Part shown: positions 14,997 to 23,466 of the stretch, piece after piece
Layout of the letters: every line of letters starts with the position of its first letter
Numbering within the stretch: position 1 is the first letter of the stretch
Program-made: the position numbers and the translations under genes
The notes under the pieces: model-generated
Told to the model about the DNA's origin: nothing
The model's input: the letters and a program-made list of their open reading frames with translations, nothing else
Databases searched by the model: none
Assembly: GCA_035605695.1 (NCBI GenBank)
Contig: DATNGZ010000009.1
Location: 1-57,967, forward strand
Direction of reading: 5' to 3'
DNA: 57,967 nt
Source: VRUE01 sp035605695
Lineage (GTDB): Bacteria > Actinomycetota > Thermoleophilia > Solirubrobacterales > 70-9

Positions 14997-15526
14997 CCTG
15001 CGCCGCCGGCCATCGGCGGCGCGGTCGGATCGCTGCTCTCCTCGCCGAGGTTCTCGCGAGCGATGTAGTCCTCGGCCAGCAGCAGGTTCTCCTTCGAGCG
15101 CTCGACCACGTTCAGGAGGTCGCCCATCAGCGCGACCTCCTCGACCTGCTCCTTGACGAACCACTGGAGGAACTGCTCGGCCCGGTAGTCCTTGACCTCG
15201 CGCGCCAGTTCGAAGAGGGCAAAGATCTCATCGCTGACCCGTTTCTCCTGCTCGAGCGCCATCCGCACCGGGGCGCTGCCGTCGGAGTAGGTCGTCTCCT
15301 GGGCCTTGATGTCGGGGATGTGGACTCCCTCGCCGACGTCGAGCAGGTACTGGATCATCATCATCGCGTGCTCGCGCTCCTCCAGCGCCTGGCGGTAGAA
15401 GAAGGCGGCGAGGCGAGGCAGCGTTTCGGCGTCGTAGTAGACCGCGGCTCCAACGTATTGCTGCGAGGCGGCGAACTCGTTGGCGATCTGCTCGTTGAGC
15501 GCGTCGGCAAAACTCTTCTCGGCCAT
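14993..15526 (-). CDS. ferritin-family iron storage protein
   Basis: The protein has 177 residues, normal for a bacterial non-haem ferritin. Di-iron ligands are in place: NEQIANEFAASQQYVGAA (Glu in helix A), ALEEREHAMMM (ExxH in helix B), and EQFLQWFVKEQVEEVALM in helix D. It stores iron as ferric oxide in a 24-mer. The start at 15526 has GGAGAAGAG just upstream. The C-terminal tail (PTAPPMAGGAG) is unusual. The gene ends against the Vps62-like gene and starts near an elaborate inverted repeat at 15601-15697. Confidence 0.85.
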   Translation of the reverse strand: MAEKSFADALNEQIANEFAASQQYVGAAVYYDAETLPRLAAFFYRQALEEREHAMMMIQYLLDVGEGVHIPDIKAQETTYSDGSAPVRMALEQEKRVSDEIFALFELAREVKDYRAEQFLQWFVKEQVEEVALMGDLLNVVERSKENLLLAEDYIARENLGEESSDPTAPPMAGGAG

Positions 15527-15600
15527 CTCTTCTCCTTCTCGACGGGGCTGGTTCTCGCAACGTAGCCGAAAAGAAAAGTTCGGTTGGCCGAAGTGGGGAA

Positions 15601-15697
15601 ATGAGGGATTGGGTGTCCCTCGCCCGAACAAGTCATCGCGCTATTTAGCGCGATGACTTTGAGTATCCGCCCGTTCGAGGGACACCCAATCCCTCAT
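15601..15697. repeat. nested inverted repeat (element E)
   Basis: Outer arms 15601-15622 and 15676-15697 are perfectly complementary over 22 bp. Inside lies a second perfect 14-bp stem, AAGTCATCGCGCTA (15630-15643) with 15646-15659, with a 2-nt apex. TTGAGT follows the inner hairpin on its 3' side, as it does in elements A-C. The right arm contains the stop codon of the minus-strand enolase-like gene (15694-15696). Confidence 0.8.
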
Positions 15698-16755
15698 GCG
15701 TCGTCCCAGCGGAAGCCCGTTCTGCTCAATTTGGGATCCAGCGGGCTGGCGGGAAGTCCGGGAGGGGGATCGGCCTCGTTGTAGCCGCGGGGCGATGTGT
15801 CGTTGGGGGTATCCGGATGAAAGAGCGAGGCGAGGACCTGGATCTGGCCGCGGCCGACGCCGAGCTCCCACTGGCCGCCGCCGTAGGCACCGATGCCGTG
15901 CTCGGCGCAGTAGTCGTAGGCCTCGCAGAGCTGGCGCAGGCCGCCGACGCGCGAGGGCTTGATGTTGACCATCTTCGGGGACCAGGGCAGCGCCTCGATG
16001 TCGGCGATCGAGTGGATCGGCGCGTCCCAGGTGAGGCGATCGCGGACCGGCTCGAGGATCGGCCGGGTCTCGTCGTTGACGTCGGGGTCCTCCAACCAGG
16101 CGTCGGGAAAGGCCTCGATCAGCTTGGCGTAGAGCTCGGGGTCGGTCTCGACGTCGACCACGGTGCCCTTGTACTGCCCCTTCAGGTCGAGCGAATCGAC
16201 CGCGCCGGTCTCGACCAGCGCAGCGATCAGCTCATCCGTCCAGTCATTGGTGGGGTCGAGCTTGAAGCGGAGGTCTGGGTAGGGGTCTAGCTTGCGCCGC
16301 AGCGTCTCGATCGAGGAGGGGCTGTCCTCGGAGCCGAGCCGCATCGAGGCGACGAAGTTAACTGGGCGCGGCTCGCGGCCGACGACCTCGGCGAGCCCCT
16401 TGCCCGCCTGGCGCAGTGCCAGGTCGAGCGCCGCGGACTCGAAGGCCCAGCGACGGTAGAGGCGCGAGACGTCGCGCTGGGGCTCGGCTGGGAAGGTGTC
16501 GAGGTCGCCCATCAGCTCGCAGAACTCGCCGAGCGTGGCGTAGCCGGTCAGGTCGAGCGTTGGGCCGGCATCCTGGAGGGCGATGTGGTCGACCGCGTCG
16601 TAGGTGACGTCCTCGCCGAGGCCGTCCTCGCCGGCGCCCCAGATGTGGATCACGGTGCAGAGGCGTTCGAAGGCGGGGAGGTGGAGCTCGAGGGGCTGGA
16701 GCTCGTAGCCCTCGATCTCTAGTGGGAGGTCGGCTAGGGCGTCGAAGGTGGGCAC
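15694..16755 (-). CDS. enolase-superfamily (mandelate racemase/muconate lactonizing-like) enzyme
   Basis: The protein has 353 residues from GTG 16755. The C-terminal TIM barrel shows metal and acid/base positions: LRFKLDPTNDW (KxD), VDSLDLKGQYKG, AWLEDPDVND, and MVNIKPSRVGGLRQLCEAYD, followed by GAYGGGQWELGVGRGQIQV. These enzymes abstract an alpha proton next to a carboxylate, but the substrate cannot be read from sequence. A TAAACT box ends 7 nt before the GTG, indicating a leaderless mRNA. It is divergent from the FAD oxidase across a short gap containing a long palindrome, so the two may serve one pathway. Confidence 0.75.
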   Translation of the reverse strand: MPTFDALADLPLEIEGYELQPLELHLPAFERLCTVIHIWGAGEDGLGEDVTYDAVDHIALQDAGPTLDLTGYATLGEFCELMGDLDTFPAEPQRDVSRLYRRWAFESAALDLALRQAGKGLAEVVGREPRPVNFVASMRLGSEDSPSSIETLRRKLDPYPDLRFKLDPTNDWTDELIAALVETGAVDSLDLKGQYKGTVVDVETDPELYAKLIEAFPDAWLEDPDVNDETRPILEPVRDRLTWDAPIHSIADIEALPWSPKMVNIKPSRVGGLRQLCEAYDYCAEHGIGAYGGGQWELGVGRGQIQVLASLFHPDTPNDTSPRGYNEADPPPGLPASPLDPKLSRTGFRWDDA

Positions 16756-16762
16756 GGGCGAG

Positions 16763-16768
16763 AGTTTA
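16763..16768 (-). promoter_or_regulatory. -10 box of a leaderless promoter
   Basis: On the minus strand TAAACT is followed by exactly 7 bases and then the GTG start at 16755. No ribosome-binding site is present. The spacing matches leaderless actinobacterial genes. Confidence 0.55.
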
Positions 16769-16772
16769 GGGG

Positions 16773-16805
16773 GGAGGTCGGGAGTGCCAGGCACTCCCGA
16801 CCTCC
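16773..16805. repeat. 33-bp palindrome between divergent genes (element K)
   Basis: GGAGGTCGGGAGTGCC and its exact complement (16 bp) meet at one central A. It occupies most of the gap between the enolase-like gene and the FAD oxidase. It could be an operator for both or another member of the locus-specific inverted repeats seen elsewhere. Confidence 0.7.
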
Positions 16806-16815
16806 TGCCAGACTC

Positions 16816-18219
16816 GTGCTCGTGAAGCACGATGCTTACGGGTACTGGTTGGAAGAGGCTCCGGGCGTTGAGGTTGCTCCGGAGCTTGTGGGGCAGCGCG
16901 ATGCGGATGTGGTCATCGTTGGTGGTGGCTACACCGGGATGTGGGCTGCCTGGCATGTGAAGCAGCTTGAGCCCGAGGCGTCTGTGGTTTTGCTCGAGGC
17001 CGATCGGTGTGGGTTCGGGCCGAGTGGGCGGAATGGGGGGTTCTGCAACCTGATGTGGTTTTCGCTGGCGAGCATGCGGGAGCGGTGGGGGGATGTCGGG
17101 GCGCTGGCTGTCGCTCGGGCGGCGGAAGCGGCTGCGGTTGGGATTGGGGAATTCTGCGAGGGCGAGGGGGTTGATGCTTGGTACACGCACGGCGGGTATT
17201 TGCAGGTGTCGACCGCCGAGGCGCACGATGCTGTTTTGGCCAAGGCGCTCGATGCCTGTCGGGAGCTTGGTGCGGAGGATGCGATCGAGCCGCTCTCGCC
17301 GGCACAGGTGGCGGAGCACTGCGCCTCGCCTGCGTTTCGAGGCGGGGCCTACTACTCAAAGGCCGCGACTGTGCAGCCGGCTCGACTTGCGCTCGGCTTG
17401 CGCGAGCGATTGCGAGCCCGCGGGGTCGAGGTCTACGAGCACTCGCCGGCGAGCAAGGTTGTCGGCTCTGGGATGGGTGTCGAGGTGCACACCTCGGGGG
17501 GTGTGGTCCGGGCGCAGCGCGCCGTCCTGGCGGTCGGTGCCGCGGCCAAGGCGACCGGCGGCCCACTGCACAACCGGCTTTCCGTCGCCTCGTCCCACAT
17601 CGTCCTCACCGAGCCGGTGCCGGAGTTGCTCGAGCAGATCGGTTGGACCGGCGGCGAGTGCATTACCGACAGCCGCGCCCTGATCAACTACTTCCGCACC
17701 ACGCCCGACGGCCGCATCGCCTTCGGCTGGGGCGGCGGCCACATAGGAGTGGGCGCCCGCCTGCACGGCAACACCGAGCTGGACCCTAAGGTCGTCTCAC
17801 TAACCGCTGCACATCTATGGGACTACTTCCCGGGACTCGAGGGCCGCGCCATAACCCACGCCTGGGGCGGCCCAATCGACGCCTCGCCAACCCACCTTCC
17901 TCTCGTCCTTCCTCTGCAGGGTGGCCGCGCCTTCGTGGCCGCCGGCTACACCGGCAACGGAGTGGGCCCATCCCACATGGTCGGCCGCACCCTCGCCTCC
18001 CTAGCCCTAGACCGCAACGACGAGCCATCCCGCCTCCCCTTCATCGACCCCTCGCCACCCCGGGTCCCCCCCGAGCCCTTCCAATGGATCGGCGGCGAGG
18101 CAATCCGAGCCGGAATCATGCGCAAGGAGGCGGCGGAGCTTTCGAACCGAAGCCCCGACCCAATCAGTTCTCTCCTAGCTCGCATCCCGCAACTGATCGG
18201 CTTCCACATCGGCCGATAG
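16816..18219 (+). CDS. FAD-dependent amine oxidoreductase (DAO family, PuuB-like)
   Basis: The protein has 467 residues. The N-terminal FAD-binding fold is ADVVIVGGGYTGMWAAWHVK (GxGxxG, about 31-50), then ASVVLLEADRCGFGPSGRNGG, the SGRNGG flavin loop typical of gamma-glutamylputrescine oxidase and related enzymes. The C-terminus has VAAGYTGNGVGPSHMVGRT, the second FAD contact. It should oxidise an amine or amino acid with O2 or another acceptor. GTG 16816 or GTG 16822 may be the start. Proximity to a permease and an amine-transaminase operon suggests amine catabolism. The exact substrate is unknown. Confidence 0.8.
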   Translation: MLVKHDAYGYWLEEAPGVEVAPELVGQRDADVVIVGGGYTGMWAAWHVKQLEPEASVVLLEADRCGFGPSGRNGGFCNLMWFSLASMRERWGDVGALAVARAAEAAAVGIGEFCEGEGVDAWYTHGGYLQVSTAEAHDAVLAKALDACRELGAEDAIEPLSPAQVAEHCASPAFRGGAYYSKAATVQPARLALGLRERLRARGVEVYEHSPASKVVGSGMGVEVHTSGGVVRAQRAVLAVGAAAKATGGPLHNRLSVASSHIVLTEPVPELLEQIGWTGGECITDSRALINYFRTTPDGRIAFGWGGGHIGVGARLHGNTELDPKVVSLTAAHLWDYFPGLEGRAITHAWGGPIDASPTHLPLVLPLQGGRAFVAAGYTGNGVGPSHMVGRTLASLALDRNDEPSRLPFIDPSPPRVPPEPFQWIGGEAIRAGIMRKEAAELSNRSPDPISSLLARIPQLIGFHIGR

Positions 18220-18225
18220 GAGAAA

Positions 18226-18303
18226 GGGCGTCTGGGGTGGGGTCCCCAAAACACTCAAGCGAGGCTCCTGCCGAGCGTTTTGGGGACCCCACCCCAGACG
18301 CCC
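18226..18303. repeat. intergenic inverted-repeat element A (24-nt core family)
   Basis: Arms 18226-18252 and 18277-18303 are perfectly complementary over 27 bp. The 24-nt loop (18253-18276), read on the minus strand, matches the core of elements B and C at 20 of 24 positions, including GGCAGGAGCC and CTTGAGT. The arms are unrelated to those of B and C except for the closing AAAAC/GTTTT. It lies between convergent genes, 6 nt after the oxidase stop and 5 nt from the UspA stop, so it may act as a bidirectional terminator. Confidence 0.85.
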
Positions 18304-18308
18304 CCCAC

Positions 18309-18728
18309 CTACCGCTGAGCGGGAACCACCAGAACCGGCCGGTCAGCGATATGCAGCAACTTGTTAGGGGTCGACCCAAGGATCATCCCCTTCAGCGGCG
18401 CATCCCCATAGCTGCCGACGACGATCATCCGTGCATCGCGTTTCTCGGCCACGTCGACGATCGCCTCTGAGCCCCGCTTGGCGACCAGCTCGAGCTCGAT
18501 CGTCGCGCCCGCGGCCTCGGCCTGATGCTTGGCCTCCTCCAGCACCTTCATCCCGCGTTCTTCGATCGCCTCCTCGTGTTCGACGATCTCACCGCCCCAG
18601 AGCCCCGGCGGCGAGTAGCCGAAGACAGCAACGGTCTCGTCGCCCAGCGCCTTCGCCGTCCGCAATCCCTCAGCGAGCGCCGCTCGGCTGCAATCCGAGC
18701 CGTCGTAGCCGACAACTATTTGGCCCAT
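18309..18728 (-). CDS. universal stress protein (UspA family)
   Basis: The protein has 139 residues and a single Usp domain. It opens MGQIVVGYDGSDCSRAALAE and closes with the ATP-binding signature ARMIVVGSYGDAPLKGMILG then STPNKLLHIADRPVLVVP (G-2x-G-9x-G-S/T pattern). The start at 18728 was chosen because GGGAGG precedes it by 8 bases and it lies directly after the TGA of the permease gene, giving translational coupling. It probably modulates the permease or stress survival through nucleotide binding, as in other permease-Usp pairs. That link is inference. Confidence 0.85.
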   Translation of the reverse strand: MGQIVVGYDGSDCSRAALAEGLRTAKALGDETVAVFGYSPPGLWGGEIVEHEEAIEERGMKVLEEAKHQAEAAGATIELELVAKRGSEAIVDVAEKRDARMIVVGSYGDAPLKGMILGSTPNKLLHIADRPVLVVPAQR

Positions 18729-18729
18729 C

Positions 18730-20295
18730 TCATTTACCTCCCTCATCGCGGGCGATCGGGACCGGCTCCAGAACCGCTTCGCCCTCGAGGAATCCAGCCG
18801 GTGCCACCTCCCGCTTGCGGCGGAAGAACGACGGCACGGCTCGCCACTGGATAAACATCAGCAGCACCCCGAGCACGAGGAAGAAGACAGCGATCACAAG
18901 CGGCGGCCCGATTCCGAACCAGGAGTTGCCCGATTCGGAATTGGCCGGGTCGGAGAGTTCGATCCCGTTCTTGATCAGCAGGTAGAAGAGGATCAGGCCG
19001 CCGATCAGCGGGCCGAGGCCGACGAAGAAGAAGTTCTTTACGCTACGGAAGATCTCGCGCCGGTAGTAGATCGCGCAGGCGAAGCCGGTGAGGCCGATGT
19101 AGAAGGAGATCATCAGGCCCAGGGCGGCCAGCGAGTCGAAGAGGATGTCTTCGCTGACTAGGGTCAGGCCGACGTACCAGAGGATCGAGGCGACACCCAT
19201 CAGCACGGTCGAGATGTGCGGGGTGAGGAAGCGGGGATGGACCTTGCCGAGGCTCTTCGGCATCGCGTTGGCACGCGCCATCGAGAGCGTCGTGCGGGCG
19301 GTCGGCAGGATCGTCGTCTGGGTCGACGCCGCCGCCGAGGAGAGCACGGCGATGATCAGGATCTTGTCCAGCGGCGAGCCGAAGACCTCCCGGCCCAGCG
19401 AGCTGAGCACGTCTTCCTGGTTCGCGACCAGCTCGTCGACGCCCGCGTATGCCTGGGCCGCGATCGCGACGATCAGATAGATGCCGAGCAGGATCAAGGT
19501 GCTGACGACCGTGGCCCGGCCCGGAGCCTCGCCGGGATTTTCGGTCTCCTCGTTGACCGTCGCGGTCGTGTCCCAGCCCCAGTAGATGAAAACCGCGAGC
19601 AGCATTCCGGCGGAGATCTCGCTGGGGCTGAGGCTGAACGGGTTGATCCAGGAGAAGCTCGGGTCGATCGAGCCGGGCAAGGCATCGCCGGAGTAGACCT
19701 TGACCAAGGCGACGACGGCGAAGATGGCGAGAGTGAGGATCTCCGCCGCGAGCAGCCCGACCTGGGTGCGTGCGGAGAGCTCGATCCCGATCACGACGAT
19801 CGTGGTCATGATCGCGATCCAGATCACCCCGACCGCGGTTACGGCGGCGGTCGATTCCGCCGCCGCCGTCCAGCTGAAGAGTTCGAAGGTGTAGAGGCCG
19901 GCGATCTGCGCCAGGTTGGCCATCACGATCACGTCGGCGACGACGATCGTCCAGCCGGCGATCCAGCCGAGCTGCGGCCCCATCGCCTTGGTCACCCAGG
20001 AGAAGCTGGTGCCGCAGTCCGGATCGGCCTTGTTCATGTAGTAGTAGCCGGCGGCGACGAGGAACATCGGCACGAAGCTGATCAGCAGGATGGCCGGCGA
20101 CTGCAGGGCGACGGCGGCGGCGATGAAGCCGAGGGTCGCGGCGAGGCTGTAGCCGGGCGCCGTCGAGGCGACGCCGATGACGACGCTGGAGACGAAGCCG
20201 ATCGCGTTCTTCTTCAGCCCCTTGTCCGTGGTGCTGCCGGCAGGCGGGGCGACGGGGTCTTGCGAACCTGGAGCGGGAACAGCTGTGCTCTCCAT
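18730..20295 (-). CDS. APC-superfamily amino acid/amine permease
   Basis: The protein has 521 residues with about 12 transmembrane helices. The first helix carries the APC substrate motif (NAIGFVSSVVIGVASTAPGY, residues about 30-49), and the second reads SLAATLGFIAAAVALQSPAI. The ends are charged and cytoplasmic. It takes up amino acids or polyamines by H+ or antiport coupling. Divergence from the transaminase operon and cotranscription with UspA make an amine substrate likely. The family alone does not fix the substrate. Confidence 0.85.
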   Translation of the reverse strand: MESTAVPAPGSQDPVAPPAGSTTDKGLKKNAIGFVSSVVIGVASTAPGYSLAATLGFIAAAVALQSPAILLISFVPMFLVAAGYYYMNKADPDCGTSFSWVTKAMGPQLGWIAGWTIVVADVIVMANLAQIAGLYTFELFSWTAAAESTAAVTAVGVIWIAIMTTIVVIGIELSARTQVGLLAAEILTLAIFAVVALVKVYSGDALPGSIDPSFSWINPFSLSPSEISAGMLLAVFIYWGWDTTATVNEETENPGEAPGRATVVSTLILLGIYLIVAIAAQAYAGVDELVANQEDVLSSLGREVFGSPLDKILIIAVLSSAAASTQTTILPTARTTLSMARANAMPKSLGKVHPRFLTPHISTVLMGVASILWYVGLTLVSEDILFDSLAALGLMISFYIGLTGFACAIYYRREIFRSVKNFFFVGLGPLIGGLILFYLLIKNGIELSDPANSESGNSWFGIGPPLVIAVFFLVLGVLLMFIQWRAVPSFFRRKREVAPAGFLEGEAVLEPVPIARDEGGK

Positions 20296-20515
20296 CCGGT
20301 CTCCTTCCGTTCGATCCCGCCGCGCCTATCCGCAGCGACAGCTTGAAAGTAGGTCCATCCGCCGTTCTGCACAAGTGGCGATTGTCCCAAAAGCGAGCCG
20401 TTTATTTGTCCAGTTAGTACAAGGGAACGCACGGAACTTGCCCTAGTGAACATTGCAAGTGCGCTATACCAGTTCTAGCGTTGTCCATATCGTCGTAGCC
20501 TGAGAGGAGAATGAG
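20296..20515. promoter_or_regulatory. divergent control region of permease and amine operon
   Basis: This is the 220-nt gap between the permease and transaminase starts. ACTTGC (20436-20441) and GCAAGT (20455-20460) form an inverted repeat with 13-nt spacing, a candidate site for the PucR-type regulator of the operon. GAGAGGAGAA supplies the ribosome-binding site for the ATG at 20516. Less GC-rich stretches at 20395-20470 probably contain both promoters. Confidence 0.4.
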
Positions 20516-21901
20516 ATGGCCGTCGCATCGCGTCCAGGCCCGGAGGTCGGGACGAGCCTGCAGGAGCTTGCCCAGCGACATCTCTGGATGCACTTCTCGC
20601 GCATGGGCTCCTACGGCCCCGATCACGAGATCCCGATCATCACCCGCGCCGAGGGCTGCTACGTCTACGACGATCACGGCAAGCGCTATCTCGACGGCCT
20701 TTCCGGCCTCTTCTGCGTCAACGCCGGGCATGGCCGCACCGAGCTCGGCGAGGCGGCGGCCCGCCAGGTCGAAGAGCTCGACTTCTACACGCTCTGGAGC
20801 TACGCCCACCCGCGCGCGATCGAGCTCGCCGCCCGGCTCGCCTCGCTGGCGCCCGGTGACCTCAACCGGGTCTTCTTCACCTCCGGTGGTTCGGAGTCGG
20901 TTGAGTCGGCGCTGAAGCTGGCCCGCAACTACCACCGGGCGCTCGGCAAAGGCCAGAAGCACAAGGTGATCGCGCGTGAGATCGCCTACCACGGCACTTC
21001 GCTCGGCGCCCTCTCCGCCACCGGGATCACCGAGCTGCGTTCCCAGTTCGAGCCGCTGGTGCCCGGCGGTTGTCACGTCCCCAACACCAACATCTACCGC
21101 TGGCCGGAAGACCGCCACCCGCTCTGGGCGGCGACGGCGATTGAGGAGCGGATCCAGTTCGAGGGGCCGGAGACCGTCGCCGCGGTGATCCTCGAGCCGG
21201 TCCAAAACGCCGGTGGTTGCATCGTCCCACCGGATGGCTACTTCGAGCGAGTGCGCGAGATCTGCAATCGCTACGACGTGCTGATGATCTCCGACGAGGT
21301 GATCTGCGCCTGGGGCCGTCTCGGCCATTACTTCGGCTGCGAACGTTTCGGCTACGTCCCCGACATCATCACCGTCGCCAAGGCGCTGACCTCGGCCTAC
21401 GCGCCGATGGGCGCCCTGATCGCCTCCGACGCAGTTGCCGCCCCCTTTATGCAGGGCGATGCCTCCTTTGCCCACGGCTTCACCTTCGCCGGCCACCCGC
21501 TGGCCTCGGCGGTCGCGATGGCCAACCTCGACATCTTCGAGCGCGAGGATCTCTGCGGTCATGTGCTCGCCAAAGAGGACGAGTTCCGTCAGATGCTGGA
21601 GACGCTGTACGACTTGCCGATCGTCGGCGACGTGCGCGGCGCCGGCTACTTCCAGGCGATCGAGCTGGTCAAGGACCGCGAGAGCAAAGAGAGCTTCAAC
21701 GACGAAGAGTCCGAGGATCTGCTGCGCGGTTTCCTCTCCGGCGAGCTCTACAAGCGCGGTCTGATCTGTCGCGCCGATGACCGCGGCGATCCGGTGATCC
21801 AGCTGGCGCCGCCGTTGATCGCCGACACCGAGCAGTTCGAAGAGATCCACGACGTCCTCCACGGCGTGCTCGGTGAGGCCTGGGAGCGGGTCCAGAGATA
21901 G
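20516..21901 (+). CDS. class III aminotransferase, putrescine/omega-amine:pyruvate type
   Basis: The protein has 461 residues. PLP features are FTSGGSESVESALKLARNYH, REIAYHGTSLGALSATG, VAAVILEPVQNAGG, ISDEVICAWGRLGHYFG (the Asp binding the pyridine N), and the Schiff-base Lys in DIITVAKALTSAYAPMGALI. The N-terminal HLWMHFSRMG is typical of omega-amine:pyruvate enzymes such as SpuC. It transfers an amine nitrogen to pyruvate, giving alanine and an aldehyde. The alanine dehydrogenase and aldehyde dehydrogenase genes downstream fit both products. The exact amine is inferred. Confidence 0.8.
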   Translation: MAVASRPGPEVGTSLQELAQRHLWMHFSRMGSYGPDHEIPIITRAEGCYVYDDHGKRYLDGLSGLFCVNAGHGRTELGEAAARQVEELDFYTLWSYAHPRAIELAARLASLAPGDLNRVFFTSGGSESVESALKLARNYHRALGKGQKHKVIAREIAYHGTSLGALSATGITELRSQFEPLVPGGCHVPNTNIYRWPEDRHPLWAATAIEERIQFEGPETVAAVILEPVQNAGGCIVPPDGYFERVREICNRYDVLMISDEVICAWGRLGHYFGCERFGYVPDIITVAKALTSAYAPMGALIASDAVAAPFMQGDASFAHGFTFAGHPLASAVAMANLDIFEREDLCGHVLAKEDEFRQMLETLYDLPIVGDVRGAGYFQAIELVKDRESKESFNDEESEDLLRGFLSGELYKRGLICRADDRGDPVIQLAPPLIADTEQFEEIHDVLHGVLGEAWERVQR

Positions 21902-21909
21902 GTCCCGGG

Positions 21910-23466
21910 ATGCTCACCGTCCAAAGCCTGCTCGATGAGCTCGACCTCGATCTCGCGGCCGGCACTCAGGCCGCCGAGGCGCCGGTGCGCTGGGTCCACA
22001 TCTCCGAGCTGGAGGACCCAACGCCGTGGCTCTCGGGTGGCGAGCTGATGCTGACCACCGGAATCCCGCTCAGCAGCGCGGCAAAGCAACGTGCCTTCGT
22101 CGGCCTGCTCGCTGATCACAACCTCGCCGGTCTCGGCTTCGGCACCGGCTTCAACCACGACAAGCTGCCCAAAGCGCTGGTCGAGGAGGCCAAGAAGCGG
22201 GACTTTCCGCTCTTCGAGGTGCCCTACTCGACCCCGTTTATAGCGATCACCGAGAAGGCCTTTGCCCGCCTCGTCAACGAGCAGTACGAGGTGCTGCAGC
22301 GCGGCATCGCCGTGCAGCGCCGGCTCGAGCGGCTGGTCCTCGAAGAGCGCGGCCTGGAGGAGATCGTGGCGACGATCGCCTCCGCGGTCGGCGGCACGGT
22401 GGCGATCCTTGGCGGCCGCGGCGAGCGCCTCGCCGGGCGCGGCTTCCGCCGCGAGCTCTCCTCTGAGGCGGTGAAGGCGATCCGCGAGGAAGCGCTCGCG
22501 CACACCGCCGACGGGCACCCCTTCGTCCCCTCCCACCCAGCGGTCGCCGGGCGCGCCCTCGCCCACCCGGTGATCTCTCCCGGCGGCGGGCCGCCGCAGG
22601 CCTGGGTGGTGATCGTCCGCGACTCGGGCGGCCTCGGAGATTTCGAGCGGCTGATCCTGCAGCAGGCGGTCGCGGTGGTTGCGCTCGAGCTGATGCGCCG
22701 CCGCGTCGCCAGCGAGACCGAGCGGCGCCTCGCCGGCGACGTGCTCGCCGGCGCCCTGGGCGGGCGGCTGGAGCCTTCGGAGCTGCGGCGCCGCCTCGAG
22801 CCCTTCGGGATCGGTGACGAAGCGGCCGTTCTGGTCTTCGCCGTCGACGATCCTGCTGTGGCCGAGCCGGTGCTGGAGCGGGCACTGGCCGCCGACGCCT
22901 GCCCGGCCGTGGTTGCGCCGCACGCCAGCGGTCGCCGCGAGCTGCTCTGCGCGGTGGTCGACGCCGCCGATCGCGACCCGGTCGACCTCGCCGCCGATGC
23001 CCGCAAGGCGCTCACCGTCGACCGTGGACCAGTCCGCGCCGCCGCCAGCCGCCCCGCCCCGCCGGAGATGCTGCGCCACTCCTTCCACGAGGCGCGCTGC
23101 GCACTCGAGGCGACGGCGATTGACAACGGCAACGCCCCCGAGGTCGCCTCCTGGAAGGACCTCGGCGCCTTCACCCTGCTGCTCTCGATCCAGGACGACG
23201 AGGCGCTGAAACTCTATTGCGACAGCGTCCTCGGCCCGATCGAGGAGGGCGACGAGGAGTACGGCGGCGAGCTGCTGCGCTCGCTCGAGGCTTTCATCGA
23301 ACAGAACGGGCAGTGGGAGCGGGCCGCGCGCGAGGTCTACTGCCACCGTCACACGCTGCGATACCGGATGCGCCGGGTCGAGGAGCTGACCGGGCGCGAC
23401 CTCTCGCGCGCTCACGATCGGATCGAGTTTTGGCTGGCCCTGCGAGCGAGGGAGCTGGTGGCATGA
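21910..23466 (+). CDS. PucR-family transcriptional regulator
   Basis: The protein has 518 residues with the family layout. An N-terminal PucR sensory domain begins MLTVQSLLDELDLDLAAG and contains PTPWLSGGELMLTTGIPLS. A GGDEF-like middle domain follows. The C-terminal PucR helix-turn-helix is QWERAAREVYCHRHTLRYRM then RRVEELTGRDLSRAHDRIEF. Members sense purine or amine metabolites and control catabolic genes. It lies inside the operon it presumably controls: 8 nt after the transaminase, with its stop overlapping the ald start. The inverted repeat at 20436-20460 is a possible target. Confidence 0.85.
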   Translation: MLTVQSLLDELDLDLAAGTQAAEAPVRWVHISELEDPTPWLSGGELMLTTGIPLSSAAKQRAFVGLLADHNLAGLGFGTGFNHDKLPKALVEEAKKRDFPLFEVPYSTPFIAITEKAFARLVNEQYEVLQRGIAVQRRLERLVLEERGLEEIVATIASAVGGTVAILGGRGERLAGRGFRRELSSEAVKAIREEALAHTADGHPFVPSHPAVAGRALAHPVISPGGGPPQAWVVIVRDSGGLGDFERLILQQAVAVVALELMRRRVASETERRLAGDVLAGALGGRLEPSELRRRLEPFGIGDEAAVLVFAVDDPAVAEPVLERALAADACPAVVAPHASGRRELLCAVVDAADRDPVDLAADARKALTVDRGPVRAAASRPAPPEMLRHSFHEARCALEATAIDNGNAPEVASWKDLGAFTLLLSIQDDEALKLYCDSVLGPIEEGDEEYGGELLRSLEAFIEQNGQWERAAREVYCHRHTLRYRMRRVEELTGRDLSRAHDRIEFWLALRARELVA

